A stretch of DNA of 64,000 nucleotides from Parafrankia sp. EUN1f (GTDB lineage: Bacteria; Actinomycetota; Actinomycetes; Frankiales; Frankiaceae): contig NZ_ADGX01000011.1 in assembly GCF_000177675.1 (NCBI RefSeq), positions 1-64,000 on the forward strand, read 5' to 3'. How positions within the stretch are numbered: position 1 is the first letter of the stretch; each line of letters opens with the position of its first letter. The position numbers and the translations under genes are program-made. Positions 30,772 to 40,382 of this stretch are shown piece by piece. The notes under the pieces were generated by a model. It had not been told where the DNA came from. It did not search any database and was given only the letters and a program-made list of their open reading frames with translations.

Positions 30772-31381
30772 TCGCCGGTCTTCGCTCGCGGCACTGCGGT
30801 CTTCGCTCGCGGCACTGCCGAGATGTGAGCTCCGGGACCCGGCGGCTCCGCACCGTTCTCCGACGTCCGCGGGCCCCTTTCTGATCACACTGACAGTGCG
30901 GCCACTATAAGCAATGAGCTAGCCACTATCCGCCCCTACACGCCGACAGGGAGGCGGCCTCGCCCGGACACGAGAAGGCCTCGGAATGGCGAAAATCCGG
31001 ACCTTCGGTGCTGGCGGGTTCGGCGAGACGACAGTGCGAGGTGCCCTCGACGCCAGTGGGCACGAGATCGCCGCCCGCGGGCACGAGATCGCCGTGGCAC
31101 GCGCTCTGATCCGCTCGTTCGCGAGGTTCTGCCGGCGTTCGCTGGTCACGGCGCCGGGTCACCGGCCTCCGTCATCTCCGTCCCAGCCGTCACATCAGCA
31201 ATCACCGCCATGCCGCCCGGGGCAGCTAATATCCCGGTTTCGACCCACACGAAGGGTGGAGCGAGAAGCACTTAATCCGCACCGGCCGGCCTGTATCAGG
31301 CGATACTCCCGCCGAGGTCGACGACTCGCCGATCCAGCCCGAGAATTCATTCCGGGAAATTCGATCTGTAGGATCACGGGC
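30772..31381. other. 610-bp divergent region, with a possible SDR gene fragment
   Basis: This lies between two divergent GT4 genes. From ATG 30986 the plus strand reads KIRTFGAGGFGETTVRGAL then ASGHEIAARGHEIA. It looks like the N-terminus of an NAD-dependent epimerase (compare GGSGFLGSRTVRHAVAAGHE at 16871) that then loses similarity near 31120. The rest (31120-31381) is less GC-rich than its surroundings and probably holds the promoter of the plus-strand GT4 gene. Confidence 0.5.
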
Positions 31382-32572
31382 ATGCCTCGATCATCCTTTC
31401 GTCGCACCGTCGCGACGGAAGAGCCGACCCAGACTCCCTGCCGGATTCTACTCCTCGCGCCATCCCAAGGTCTCGGCGGCGGCATCGAGCGGTACCTGTC
31501 GACCGTGGAGGAATGCCTCCAAGCCGGCGGAGTCGAGGTACACCGGATCGATATGCTACGTCCGGAGCAGAGTCTCACCGCTGCCCGCAGAATCCGCTTC
31601 GCTCTCCGTGTGGCGTACACCGGCCTGCGATTGGGGCAGATGGACTGCGTGGCAACCGGTCATCGCAACATGATCCCCGTGGCAGCTGTGGCCGCGAAGA
31701 TTGTGGGTGCCAGGATGGCCCCGATCGTATTCCACGGTAACGATATCTGGGAGCTGCCGCGCTCATATCGTGCACTGGTTTCTCGGAGCGCTACCCTTTT
31801 TCCTCTGACCGTCAGCTCCTACAGCGCAGGGGCGTTGTCAACGCTCGGGCTCGCGCCGATTCTCCCGCCGAGTATCGCGCCTGCCTGGCGCACGACGCTC
31901 ATCGAGGAGAGCCGGAGGCGAAGACCACCGGCGGCCGTCCCGACGGTGCTGAGTGTGTTCCGACTGCCAGCCTGGGAAGGCAAGGGCCTGCCTGTCCTGG
32001 TCGAGGCGCTGGCAGCGATCAGGCAGCGCACCGGGCCGGTGCGCCTTGTCGTGGCGGGCCGCGGGCCGCTACCGGGGACGCTGCGGGATTTCGCCTCGGC
32101 TCACCCGGAGCTGGAGTTGCATGAGAACCCCGATGACCATTTCCTCGCCAGTCTGTACGGTGAGGCCGACCTCTTCGCGCTCTGCACTCGCACCATGCCT
32201 CCGAGCAGCGGCGAGGGCTACGGAATCGTGCTGCTCGAGGCCCAGCTCGCGGGATGTCCGGTGGTCGGTCCCGCATCCGGCGGATCGTACGATGCGTATC
32301 AGGAGGGACTGACCGGGGTGACGCCTGCGAACGAATCCAGTGAGGCCCTGGCCGCCGTGCTGTTGGACCTGCTCACCAACAGGCCCCGGCTTGCCCGGAT
32401 GAGCAGCCGGGCAGCCGAACTGGCGGTGGCCACGACCGATCCCGCCGACTACACCCGAAAGGCCATCACGGCGCTCACCGGAACTCCGCCGGCAGTCCGT
32501 CCGCACCCCGGTGTTCCCAAGCAGCGGGTGGCTTTGGAGCGGCTGCCCGAACGTCTCACCACCCGAAGCTGA
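31382..32572 (+). CDS. GT4-type glycosyltransferase
   Basis: A 396-residue GT-B protein starting at the ATG at 31382, with AGGA 9 bp upstream; the frame is open much further upstream but without similarity. ILLLAPSQGLGGGIERYL is the acceptor-side glycine loop, VPTVLSVFRLPAWEGKGLP starts the donor domain, and SGEGYGIVLLEAQLAGCP has the E-x7-E pair. It is paralogous to 61316-62713 along the whole length, and a fragment of a third copy lies at 35362-35661. Confidence 0.88.
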   Translation: MPRSSFRRTVATEEPTQTPCRILLLAPSQGLGGGIERYLSTVEECLQAGGVEVHRIDMLRPEQSLTAARRIRFALRVAYTGLRLGQMDCVATGHRNMIPVAAVAAKIVGARMAPIVFHGNDIWELPRSYRALVSRSATLFPLTVSSYSAGALSTLGLAPILPPSIAPAWRTTLIEESRRRRPPAAVPTVLSVFRLPAWEGKGLPVLVEALAAIRQRTGPVRLVVAGRGPLPGTLRDFASAHPELELHENPDDHFLASLYGEADLFALCTRTMPPSSGEGYGIVLLEAQLAGCPVVGPASGGSYDAYQEGLTGVTPANESSEALAAVLLDLLTNRPRLARMSSRAAELAVATTDPADYTRKAITALTGTPPAVRPHPGVPKQRVALERLPERLTTRS

Positions 32573-32714
32573 CCAGAAAGCACCTTCCTCAGCCGGGTGG
32601 ACATGGGCCGTCATCTTTTGGCATGGTGTTCCGTGATAGCGCGAAAACGCCTTCGTAAAGCCCTGGCTGGGCATCGGTCCAGACGAAAACCACCCACCCA
32701 GCAGGAGGTCGGGC

Positions 32715-33731
32715 GTGCGTGTAGTGATAACCGGTGGCGCTGGATTCGTCGGCAGCCATCTCTGTGATCGGCTGTTGACCGAGGGGCACCACGTCATCTG
32801 CCTCGACAACTTCCTCACCGGCAGACACTCGAATGTAGCGCACCTACAGAGCGAGCCACGTTTCCAGTTGCACTGCCAGGACGTCACGGATTCCGTTGAA
32901 GTGGACGGCCGGGTGGACGCAGTACTTCATTTCGCCTCGCCCGCCTCGCCCGTCGACTACCAGAATTTTCCGCTGGAAACTCTGCGGGTCGGCGCCCTCG
33001 GCACCCTGCACACGCTGGAACTGGCAGAAAAGCATGGCGCCCGGTTCGTTCTCGCCTCAACTTCCGAGGTCTACGGCGACCCAGCGGTGCACCCCCAGCC
33101 GGAGACATACTGGGGAAATGTGAATCCGATCGGCCCACGCAGCATGTACGATGAGGCAAAACGCTATTCGGAAGCGCTGACGACCGCCTTTCGCGCGACG
33201 AAGGGGACGAACACCGCTATTATCCGCATCTTCAACACCTACGGTCCGCGCATGCGCCAGGATGACGGCCGGGCAATACCGACGTTTGTAACCCAGGCGT
33301 TGAACGGATACCCGGTCACGGTGGCCGGCGACGGCCGACAGACCCGGTCGGTGTGCTACGTGGACGACCTCGTCGAAGGCATCGTCAGGACGCTGGCCAG
33401 CGGCGTCGCCGGGCCGCTGAACATCGGAAACCCGCATGAGATGAGCGTTCTTGAGCTGGCCCGCCTCGTCATCGACCTGTGCGGCGCCGACGTACCGATC
33501 GTCTTCGTGCCCCGGCCCGGGGATGATCCGATGGTTCGGCAGCCGGATATCCTTCGCGCCCGCACCGAACTCGGCTGGAACCCTACGGTCGACATCCAGA
33601 ACGGACTCCTGCGCACCATCTCGTGGTTCAGGGCAGAGGCTGTCGCGGCGGCGTCTCCCATGACGGACGTGCCGCTCCCTCGCCAGGAATCCGCTCAGCC
33701 GGCACGCGCGCCACAGACCCCGGGCGGTTGA
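32715..33731 (+). CDS. UDP-glucuronate decarboxylase (UDP-xylose synthase)-like SDR
   Basis: A 338-residue extended [11 protein letters not shown] (7-14) binds [13 protein letters not shown] carries the catalytic Ser/Thr, and Tyr145-x3-Lys149 (YDEAK) is intact. [19 protein letters not shown] is characteristic of UDP-glucuronate decarboxylases, which make UDP-xylose from UDP-GlcA. No UDP-glucose dehydrogenase is nearby unless the 8774 enzyme is broader than assumed. Start GTG with AGGAGG 6 bp upstream. The last 25 residues are a Pro/Arg tail. Confidence 0.88.
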   Translation: MRVVITGGAGFVGSHLCDRLLTEGHHVICLDNFLTGRHSNVAHLQSEPRFQLHCQDVTDSVEVDGRVDAVLHFASPASPVDYQNFPLETLRVGALGTLHTLELAEKHGARFVLASTSEVYGDPAVHPQPETYWGNVNPIGPRSMYDEAKRYSEALTTAFRATKGTNTAIIRIFNTYGPRMRQDDGRAIPTFVTQALNGYPVTVAGDGRQTRSVCYVDDLVEGIVRTLASGVAGPLNIGNPHEMSVLELARLVIDLCGADVPIVFVPRPGDDPMVRQPDILRARTELGWNPTVDIQNGLLRTISWFRAEAVAAASPMTDVPLPRQESAQPARAPQTPGG

Positions 33732-34076
33732 TGGCACAGGTGCTTCGCCGGCACGATCAAACGTCCTCCGCGTTCAACCGCGCCCGCACGAGAACGGGGA
33801 GCATCGCTGCCGAAGAGATCGTCCAGCCGAAGATCCTCGCGGACGAGCAGGCCATGGGAGCGTCGATCCGGGCCACGGCAGGCCCTTTCCGCTCCTACCA
33901 GCGTGCTGATCTCCGACACGGCGCTGGTCGACTTGTCCGAACAGGGATCGGCGCGCCTCCGCCGTCGACGGTGACCGGCGCCTACCGTCTCCCTTCGCGA
34001 CATCGACTGTGGGTAGTCGAGTCATGGCCACAGCGGCCGTGCAGCCAGCATGGAACGCCGAGGAGGGACACAGCCC
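33732..34076. other. 345-bp stretch without a convincing gene
   Basis: An open frame begins at ATG 33731, overlapping the stop of the UXS-like gene, and runs 119 codons to 34090. Its sequence is unlike any family I recognise and its codon pattern is poor. I see no RNA gene or strong hairpin. Confidence 0.4.
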
Positions 34077-35141
34077 GTGCCTGCCGGTAGACCGTCCACC
34101 ACAACTGGCAGCCCGTCTGCCGGGCTCGCCCCCACCGCGGTCCAGACCGGGCCGCGCCGGCGGGACGGTCCCTCGACCGTGCTGCTCACCGGCGGCACTG
34201 GTCGCGTCGGCAGGTGGGTACGTGCCGCGCTCCAGGACCGCGATCTGATGCTGCTCGGCCGGAGCGACCCACACGCCGAGGCCTGGGAACGGTGGATGCC
34301 CTTCGACCTCGCCGCCGGGCAGCTCGAGCTCTCAGCGCCGACGGGTGCCGCGCTCTGCCACCTCGCCTACGACAACGCCGATCCAAGCCGGAATCCAGAC
34401 ATGGCGCTCGACCTGGTGGCCGCGGTGAATGGCTGCCCCGACATCACGCGGGTCGTTGTCGCCAGCACGATCTCCGTGTACGGAACCGGCCACCGCGGCG
34501 TCATCGACGAGGCCAGCCGATGCCAGCCGCGCAGCGCCTACGGCCGGGCGAAACTCGCCAGCGAGCAGCCCTGGCTGCGGGCGTTGCGGCCAGACTGCGA
34601 GCTCGCGGTGCTGCGCCTCGGCGCGGTCGTCGCGGCCGGTCACCCGGCGTCCTACGCGTTGGTCACCGACACCCTGCGCCGCCCGCTGCGAGCCGCGCTG
34701 CTCGGCTCGGTGCGGCGCGGTACCGGGGTGTACTACGTCGCGGCGCAGACCGCCGCCGCGGCGATACGGTTCGCGCTGGACTCACCGTTGCCATCCCGCC
34801 GGGCCGTGTTCAATGTCGTCGATGACGAGCTGGGCTCCAACACGGATTATGCCGCTATGCAGGATGTCGTGCGGTCCCTGGCGGGACAGCCGCCACAGGC
34901 CCGGATCTCGCTGCCGGACGCGATTGTCGCAGCCGCCGACCGGCTGACCGGCGGGCCACGCAACACCGCCCCCATCAGCTCGGCCGCATTCCGGTCCGCC
35001 GGTTTCGTCAATCCTGCACCTCTGCGGGACGAGCTGGCCCGCATTGTCGGGACAGTTAAGGGCACACCTCCTATCAAAAACGGTCACGCGGCACCCGCGG
35101 GAGGCAGCCTAAGGAAACGAGTCCACCAGCGAGCCAGGTAA
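34077..35141 (+). CDS. NAD-dependent epimerase/dehydratase (SDR)
   Basis: About 354 residues. TVLLTGGTGRVGRW is the NAD loop, VVASTISVYGTGHRG the Ser region, and SAYGRAKLASEQ holds the Tyr-x3-Lys pair. GTG 34077 is preferred because AGGAGGG lies 9 bp upstream; the in-frame ATG at 34050 is the alternative. It resembles sugar-nucleotide epimerases and reductases, but the substrate cannot be named. The C-terminal 25 residues are basic. Confidence 0.82.
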   Translation: MPAGRPSTTTGSPSAGLAPTAVQTGPRRRDGPSTVLLTGGTGRVGRWVRAALQDRDLMLLGRSDPHAEAWERWMPFDLAAGQLELSAPTGAALCHLAYDNADPSRNPDMALDLVAAVNGCPDITRVVVASTISVYGTGHRGVIDEASRCQPRSAYGRAKLASEQPWLRALRPDCELAVLRLGAVVAAGHPASYALVTDTLRRPLRAALLGSVRRGTGVYYVAAQTAAAAIRFALDSPLPSRRAVFNVVDDELGSNTDYAAMQDVVRSLAGQPPQARISLPDAIVAAADRLTGGPRNTAPISSAAFRSAGFVNPAPLRDELARIVGTVKGTPPIKNGHAAPAGGSLRKRVHQRAR

Positions 35142-35361
35142 GGCCAGGTAAGGCCAGCTCGGTTTAGGCTGGTACGCACCCAGGTCGGCTCAGACGTTCC
35201 CCTGGCAACCGACTCATGGTGCGTTTCAGGACACACGAACGGCATCAAAAGCGCGGCACGGGACACGAACCCCTCATTCATCGGCAACGGCACCAGGCCA
35301 GGTGCCACGACACGCCGCCATGAAGACCTACCACCACTCGACACAACCTATAGTAATCATC

Positions 35362-35661
35362 GTGAACGCTCTCCGTGACACGAAGCGCACGATCCGACCC
35401 TCGGCGGATGTAGGCCGGGAAACGCCCCCCGCGCTTCTTCTGGCGCCACCGGCCGGGCTGGGCAGTGGTAGCGAGCGTTACGTCACCACTGCGGCGGAGC
35501 TGAAGTCCGAAGGCGCGGAAGCACTACGAATGTATTTCCATGAGCCGGGCCGCCGACGGGCGCCACGGCCCCGGTTCGCCGTTCGGACATTCTCCCGCGC
35601 AGGGCGGTCACGCCAGGTGCACACGGTCGCGACCGTCGAGGAGCCCTCATGCACATCGTGA
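35362..35661 (+). pseudogene. N-terminal fragment of a GT4 paralogue
   Basis: From GTG 35362 the frame reads ALLLAPPAGLGSGSERYVTT and later RFAVRTF, closely matching ILLLAPSQGLGGGIERYLST and RFALRVAY of the intact GT4 at 31382. Similarity lasts about 90 residues and stops near 35635, where the ribosome site and start of the next GT4 gene begin. The rest of the enzyme, including the whole donor domain, is missing. About 220 bp before it (35142-35361) hold only short AGGCCAGGTA direct repeats at 35132-35160. Confidence 0.75.
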
Positions 35662-36809
35662 CCGTAGTGCCGGCCGTCGACGCGCGCAGCGGCGGCGGCG
35701 TCGGGGAGCGAGGAGTGCAGCTCGCCCGCCGGTATCCGCGGCTCGGCGGCGCTGACGTCAGTTCCGAGGTGCTGACTCTTGACCTCGACCTCACTCCCGA
35801 CCACCTGAAGATGGCAGCGCCAGCCACGGTCACCGCGCTCCCCTGCCGAAACCGCAGGTACTACCTGCCAGGGAGTCCCACCGCGATAGCCGAACGGGTG
35901 CGCGCGGCCGATGTCGTCCACCTCATCAACCACTGGACCGTCCTCAATGCCCTCGCGGCCGAGGTGGCTGCTCGCTGCGACGTGCCGTACGTGTTCTCGC
36001 CATGCGGAGCGCTGCCGATCCGGGGGCGGAGTCGCCTGACGAAAAGGGCCTACGACCTGGCCGTCGGCAGCAGACTGGTCCGGCGGGCCGCTGCGATCAT
36101 CGCGGTTACCGACCCCGAACGGGCGGACTTCGTTCCGTATGGAGTCGACCGACACCGCGTGCTCGTCGTACCCAACGGGGTCTCGGCGTCCGACCACGAA
36201 CAGGACACGGCAGGGAAGGTTCTCGCCCGGTACGGCCTCACCCGACACCGCTATGTCCTGTTCCTCGGTCGACTGAACTGGATCAAGGGAGTGGATCTGC
36301 TCGTCGACGCGTTCATCTCGACGGTCCCGGCTGAATCCGGCTGGCGCTGCGTGGTGGCGGGGCCGGACCAGGGAATGCTGACCGACCTCACCGCACGTGT
36401 GTCGGCGGCAGGCGTCGGCGATCAGGTCTGCTTCACCGGTATGGTCCGTGGCCCCGAACGCACCGAACTGTTGCGCGGCGCGGCGCTGCTGGTGGTCCCA
36501 TCTCGCCACGAGGCAATGTCGATTGTCGCGCTGGAGGCCGGGATCAACGGCACACCCGTTCTCATCACGAACAGCTGCGGATTCGACGAGGTCGAGCAGA
36601 TCGGAGGCGGCTGGGTTGTGCCCGCCACGACGGAAGCGCTGGCGGGTGGGCTGCGGGTCGCGCTACACGACCCGCAGGAGCTCGAGCGGCGCGGGGAGGC
36701 GCTTCGGAAGCTCGTCTCCCACTCGTACACCTGGGAACGGGCAGCGGGCAGCCACCTCGAGATCTTCGAGAAGGTGGTGGCGAGCCGGCGTCGCCACCCA
36801 GCCAGCTAG
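35649..36809 (+). CDS. GT4 glycosyltransferase
   Basis: A 386-residue GT-B enzyme beginning MHIVTVVPAVDARSGGGVG, with GAGGAG before the ATG. YVFSPCGALPIRGRS and VVPNGVSASDHEQD lie in the middle, LFLGRLNWIKGVDLLVDAF opens the donor domain and SRHEAMSIVALEAGINGTP carries the E-x7-E pair. The pattern fits GT4s adding hexoses to lipid-linked oligosaccharides. The stop codon lies inside a 14-bp perfect palindrome (36801-36814). Confidence 0.9.
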   Translation: MHIVTVVPAVDARSGGGVGERGVQLARRYPRLGGADVSSEVLTLDLDLTPDHLKMAAPATVTALPCRNRRYYLPGSPTAIAERVRAADVVHLINHWTVLNALAAEVAARCDVPYVFSPCGALPIRGRSRLTKRAYDLAVGSRLVRRAAAIIAVTDPERADFVPYGVDRHRVLVVPNGVSASDHEQDTAGKVLARYGLTRHRYVLFLGRLNWIKGVDLLVDAFISTVPAESGWRCVVAGPDQGMLTDLTARVSAAGVGDQVCFTGMVRGPERTELLRGAALLVVPSRHEAMSIVALEAGINGTPVLITNSCGFDEVEQIGGGWVVPATTEALAGGLRVALHDPQELERRGEALRKLVSHSYTWERAAGSHLEIFEKVVASRRRHPAS

Positions 36810-36978
36810 CTGGCAGCTAGCCTGGCCGGTGATCATCAGTCGGGCGGCAGGTGCGACAGCCGCCGTTTCGTGCCGCACTCCACGGTTCCCCAGCGAATCG
36901 GAACCAGGCCGGCATTTCGACACATTTCAGAGGACGCGGGAACGCATAAACTTCCCGCAAATACCAGCAGGGGTCAAG

Positions 36979-37866
36979 ATGACATATTCGACAACTACCA
37001 CCAACACGGAAACCGCGCCCGGCTCGTCCGAACTCACCGAGCGATACCTCACCCTTCTCCAGGATACTCTTACGTTCTCGCTGTGGGACAGCCTGGACGG
37101 GCAGGTATGGATTCCCGAGGGCACCGCCAAGCGCGCGCTCGTGCGGTTCCTGGAAAAATATGGGCTGGAGATCACCCGGCGCACCACTGCCGAGAAGCGC
37201 GAGCACGGCGGGGACTGGCCACGGCTCGCCCACACGATGACAGGTTCCCTCAGGATGCGGAACCTTCGGGACAGCGTGGAGACTGTGCTCGCCGAGGGAG
37301 TCCCGGGCGACCTCGTCGAGACCGGAGTGTGGCGCGGCGGTTCATGCATCCTGATGCGAGGAATCCTTTTCGCGTATGGAGTCGATGACCGGACCGTGTG
37401 GCTCGCCGACTCGTTCAGGGGACTACCCAAGGCAGATGCCCAGCGCTACCCCGCAGACGCCGGTGACCGCCACCACGAGTGGGCTGCCCTCGCCGTGAGC
37501 GAGGAGGATGTCCGCATGAATTTCCGGCGCTACGGGCTGCTTGACAGCCAGGTGCGATTCCTGAGCGGCTGGTTCCGGGACACCCTGCCCACCGCGTCGA
37601 TCGAACGGATCGCCGTACTCAGGCTCGACGGGGACATGTACGGGAGCACGATGGAGGCACTCGACGCACTGTATCCACGCCTCTCCGACGGCGGATTCTG
37701 CATTGTGGACGACTACGGCGCTGTCGAGGGATGTCGCCGCGCGGTGGAGGACTTCCGGACGCAACACAACATCACGGAACCACTCACGAAAATCGACTGG
37801 ACCGGGGTGTACTGGCGCCGAAACTCGGATGATCGCCGCGAGTCTCTGGACTCCCCTGTCGCATGA
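36979..37866 (+). CDS. TylF/MycF-family O-methyltransferase
   Basis: A 295-residue protein. GDLVETGVWRGGSCILMRG is the SAM loop, LRLDGDMYGSTMEALDALY and IVDDYGAVEGC carry the Asp residues that bind the divalent metal in TylF/MycF enzymes. These methylate hydroxyls of deoxysugars, so it may methylate a glycan residue. ATG 36979 has AGGGG about 6 bp upstream. It follows the GT4 gene by 169 bp. Confidence 0.9.
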   Translation: MTYSTTTTNTETAPGSSELTERYLTLLQDTLTFSLWDSLDGQVWIPEGTAKRALVRFLEKYGLEITRRTTAEKREHGGDWPRLAHTMTGSLRMRNLRDSVETVLAEGVPGDLVETGVWRGGSCILMRGILFAYGVDDRTVWLADSFRGLPKADAQRYPADAGDRHHEWAALAVSEEDVRMNFRRYGLLDSQVRFLSGWFRDTLPTASIERIAVLRLDGDMYGSTMEALDALYPRLSDGGFCIVDDYGAVEGCRRAVEDFRTQHNITEPLTKIDWTGVYWRRNSDDRRESLDSPVA

Positions 37867-38028
37867 CTGGTTCACGCGTGCGGCTCGGCGGGACGCGGAG
37901 ACCGGTGTCCGACGCCGGAAATCTCGCGGGTAGGTGGTACCCGATTCGGTGAGGCGCGTTCTGGTCTGGCCCTGCCGCCGTACGGATCGTGCTGTCCGAG
38001 TCCGAGCGCGCCAGGTCGAGGACGTCAT

Positions 38029-38079
38029 CGTCCCGACCCTGCGCCGCGCACCTCGGTCCGCGATCACAGGGTCGGGACG
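38029..38079. terminator. 13-bp inverted repeat between convergent genes
   Basis: CGTCCCGACCCTG (38029-38041) is perfectly repeated in inverse at 38067-38079, with a 25-nt loop. It lies between the TylF-like gene (plus) and the aminotransferase gene (minus). It is probably a bidirectional terminator, although the loop is long. Confidence 0.55.
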
Positions 38080-38136
38080 GGCTCCTCGGCCGGCGGGGAC
38101 CGTCGCGGCCGGCCCGGAAAGTGTTCCCGTTGATCT

Positions 38137-39384
38137 TCAGACGGCCTGGTCGATGGTCGCCTCCGCCAGCACGTCGGTGACGAGATCCGCCCAGTGGTGC
38201 ATGTCAGCGGGCTCGAGGGTCGGGTGGACGAGAAACGCCAGCGATGTCCGGGCCAGGTCGGCGGCGGCCGGCAGCGCACGGGCGGGTCGCCACTCGACGG
38301 GAAAGGCCTCCTCGCGGTAGACCTCGCCGCAGCTCCCGACGCTGCACGGGACCCCGACGGCGGCCAGGGCCGCCAGGATTCGGTCCCGGTCCCATCCGTC
38401 GCGCAGGTACTCCGGTCGGACGAACGCGTACCAGCGGTAGTAGGCGTGTTCGACCCACGGCGGCGGTGTCGTCGTGCGCAGGGCGGGCAGGTGACCGAGA
38501 CGTTCGGCGAGGATCGCCGCGTTCCGGCGGCGTGCGGCGAGGTCGGCCGGCAACCGCGGTAGGGCGGCCCGCCCGACCGCGGCCGCTATCTCGTGCATCC
38601 GCGCGTTCGTGCCGAACGAGTCATGCAGCCAGCGGAATCCGGTGCCCTGGGCAGGCTCATGCGCCTTGCTCCAGTTCTTGCCGTGGTCCTTGTAGGACCA
38701 CGCCGCCTGATACAAGGCCGGATTCCTGGTCGTGATCATCCCTCCTTCGCCGGCGGTGGTCAGAATCTTGTCCTGGCAGAAGGACCACGCCGCCACGTCG
38801 CCCCAGGAGCCGACAGGGCGCCCGCACAGCCGCGCGCCGTGCGCCTGTGCGCAGTCCTCGACGACCGCGATGCCGTGCTCGCGCGCGAGTTCGAGCAGGC
38901 TCCTCATCTCGGCCGGCCACCCGGCGAGGTGCACCGCGACGATGGCCTTGGTGCGCGCGGTGAGCCCGGCCAGCACGGTCCGCGCGGTGAGATTCTGGGA
39001 GTCGGGGTCCACGTCGACCACGACCGGTCGAGCGCCGAGCGCAACGGCACAGCTCGCGGACGCGATGAAGGTACGACTCGGCACGATCACCTCGTCGCCC
39101 GGCCCGACCCCGAGGACCCGCAGTGCGATCTCGAGCGCAATCGTTCCGTTGGACACGGCCACGCCGTACTCGCAGCCGACCGCTGCCGCGAACTCCTCCT
39201 CGAATCGACGGCCCTGAGTGCCGGTCCAGTAGTTCACCGCGCCGCTGCCGAGCACCTCGACGGCGGCGGCGACCTCGGCATGACCGAAGACAGGCCAGGT
39301 GCCGCGCACCGCGCTCTCCTGGGGGACGACGGCCTGGGCTGGCAGTCTCGCCGGGGCCAGGCCGGTGGGCGTGGACTCGGTCAT
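38137..39384 (-). CDS. DegT/DnrJ/EryC1/StrS sugar aminotransferase
   Basis: A 415-residue PLP enzyme that transfers an amino group to a keto-sugar nucleotide. VEDCAQ (Asp177) holds the PLP ring nitrogen and Lys206 in WSFCQDKILTTAGEGGM is the Schiff-base lysine. SNGTIALEIAL binds phosphate. It overlaps the sugar transferase stop by 4 bp (ATGA). The usual partner 4,6-dehydratase that makes the keto sugar is not in the window. Together with the PglC-like and NeuD/PglD-like proteins it points to an N-acylated amino sugar. Confidence 0.93.
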   Translation of the reverse strand: MTESTPTGLAPARLPAQAVVPQESAVRGTWPVFGHAEVAAAVEVLGSGAVNYWTGTQGRRFEEEFAAAVGCEYGVAVSNGTIALEIALRVLGVGPGDEVIVPSRTFIASASCAVALGARPVVVDVDPDSQNLTARTVLAGLTARTKAIVAVHLAGWPAEMRSLLELAREHGIAVVEDCAQAHGARLCGRPVGSWGDVAAWSFCQDKILTTAGEGGMITTRNPALYQAAWSYKDHGKNWSKAHEPAQGTGFRWLHDSFGTNARMHEIAAAVGRAALPRLPADLAARRRNAAILAERLGHLPALRTTTPPPWVEHAYYRWYAFVRPEYLRDGWDRDRILAALAAVGVPCSVGSCGEVYREEAFPVEWRPARALPAAADLARTSLAFLVHPTLEPADMHHWADLVTDVLAEATIDQAV

Positions 39385-40253
39385 GCGACGCCTCCGGCCA
39401 GCACACGCGGCGGTGGGCGCTGGCCGTCTCCGGTCCGGTCAGCGCGCAGGGGCGCTGTGGCGCGCGGGTGGCCGCGACGCCGGCGAGGATGCGATCCGGC
39501 TGCTGGCGCGCAGCGGCATCCGCCCTCGCCCTGGCAGTTCCCGAAGTCCTGGGTGACTCCGCTGGCGCCGTAGGTGCCGTCACCAGCCACCGCCGTCAAC
39601 AGGGCACGCCAGAGGATGACCAGGTCAAGACGCAGGCTCCAGTTGTGGATGTACCACAGGTCCAGTTCGATCCGGCGATTCCAGCAGATCTGGTTCCGGC
39701 CGTTGACCTGGGCCCAGCCGGCGATTCCAGGGTGGACCTGGAGCCGGCCCATCTGTCTGGCGGAATATCGGTTCACCTGGCTCCGGACCGTAGGCCGGGG
39801 CCCGACAAGGCTCATCTGCCCAGCCAGGACGTTGAGTAGCTGGGGTAGCTCGTCGATGCTCATCCTGCGGAGCACGCGCCCGACCCTGGTTGTCCTCGGG
39901 TCGTCCTGCCCTGCCAGCAGCCCGAGTCCGGTGTGCTCGGTTCCTACTGTCATCGTCCGCAGTTTGAGCATCGTGAACGGTTCGCCGGCGACGCCGACTC
40001 GCTCCTGCCTGAACAGGACCGGGCCGCCGTCGTCCACCTTGATGGCGACTGCGGCGACGGTCAGCACAGGCGCGGCCACAGCGAGGCCCGCCAGGGATCC
40101 GACGATGTCGACTGCCCGCTTCACGCCTGGAAGGGGCAGCGGCTCGACGGATGGGGGTGACCATCCGACGGAGGGCTGCGTGGCCGGGTCCGCTGGCGAC
40201 GCCGCGGGAGGAGCTGAGCGCTGCCGAGGTATCGCGACCGTAGTCATGTCCAC
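39381..40253 (-). CDS. Initiating sugar transferase (PglC/WcaJ C-domain type)
   Basis: A 290-residue monotopic phosphoglycosyl transferase moving a sugar-1-P to undecaprenyl phosphate. The re-entrant helix is near residues 45-70 (KRAVDIVGSLAGLAVAAP). VLFRQERVGVAGEPFTMLKL, the catalytic SIDELPQLLNVLAGQMSLVG with its Asp-Glu pair, and HPGIAGWAQVNGRNQICWN are all present. It lacks the four-helix CoA-binding-like N-domain of full WcaJ. The last 60 residues are a Cys- and Arg-rich tail of unknown use. It is the second initiating enzyme of the locus. Confidence 0.93.
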   Translation of the reverse strand: MDMTTVAIPRQRSAPPAASPADPATQPSVGWSPPSVEPLPLPGVKRAVDIVGSLAGLAVAAPVLTVAAVAIKVDDGGPVLFRQERVGVAGEPFTMLKLRTMTVGTEHTGLGLLAGQDDPRTTRVGRVLRRMSIDELPQLLNVLAGQMSLVGPRPTVRSQVNRYSARQMGRLQVHPGIAGWAQVNGRNQICWNRRIELDLWYIHNWSLRLDLVILWRALLTAVAGDGTYGASGVTQDFGNCQGEGGCRCAPAAGSHPRRRRGHPRATAPLRADRTGDGQRPPPRVLAGGVA

Positions 40254-40382
40254 ACGAGAAACTTACTATGAGTAAGATCATTGTTACGTCAAGAGGTCGC
40301 GGTACCCTAACGGAGAGTCAGTTTGAATCACCATGTGTAGCGGAGACCGTCGTACAGGCACGGCACCGGCCGTGCGGAGGGG

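Noticed and set aside
32589-32843. 84-codon minus-strand frame opposite the UXS-like gene
   Set aside because: The [13 protein letters not shown]-type sequence is the antisense image of the GGAGFVGS Rossmann loop.
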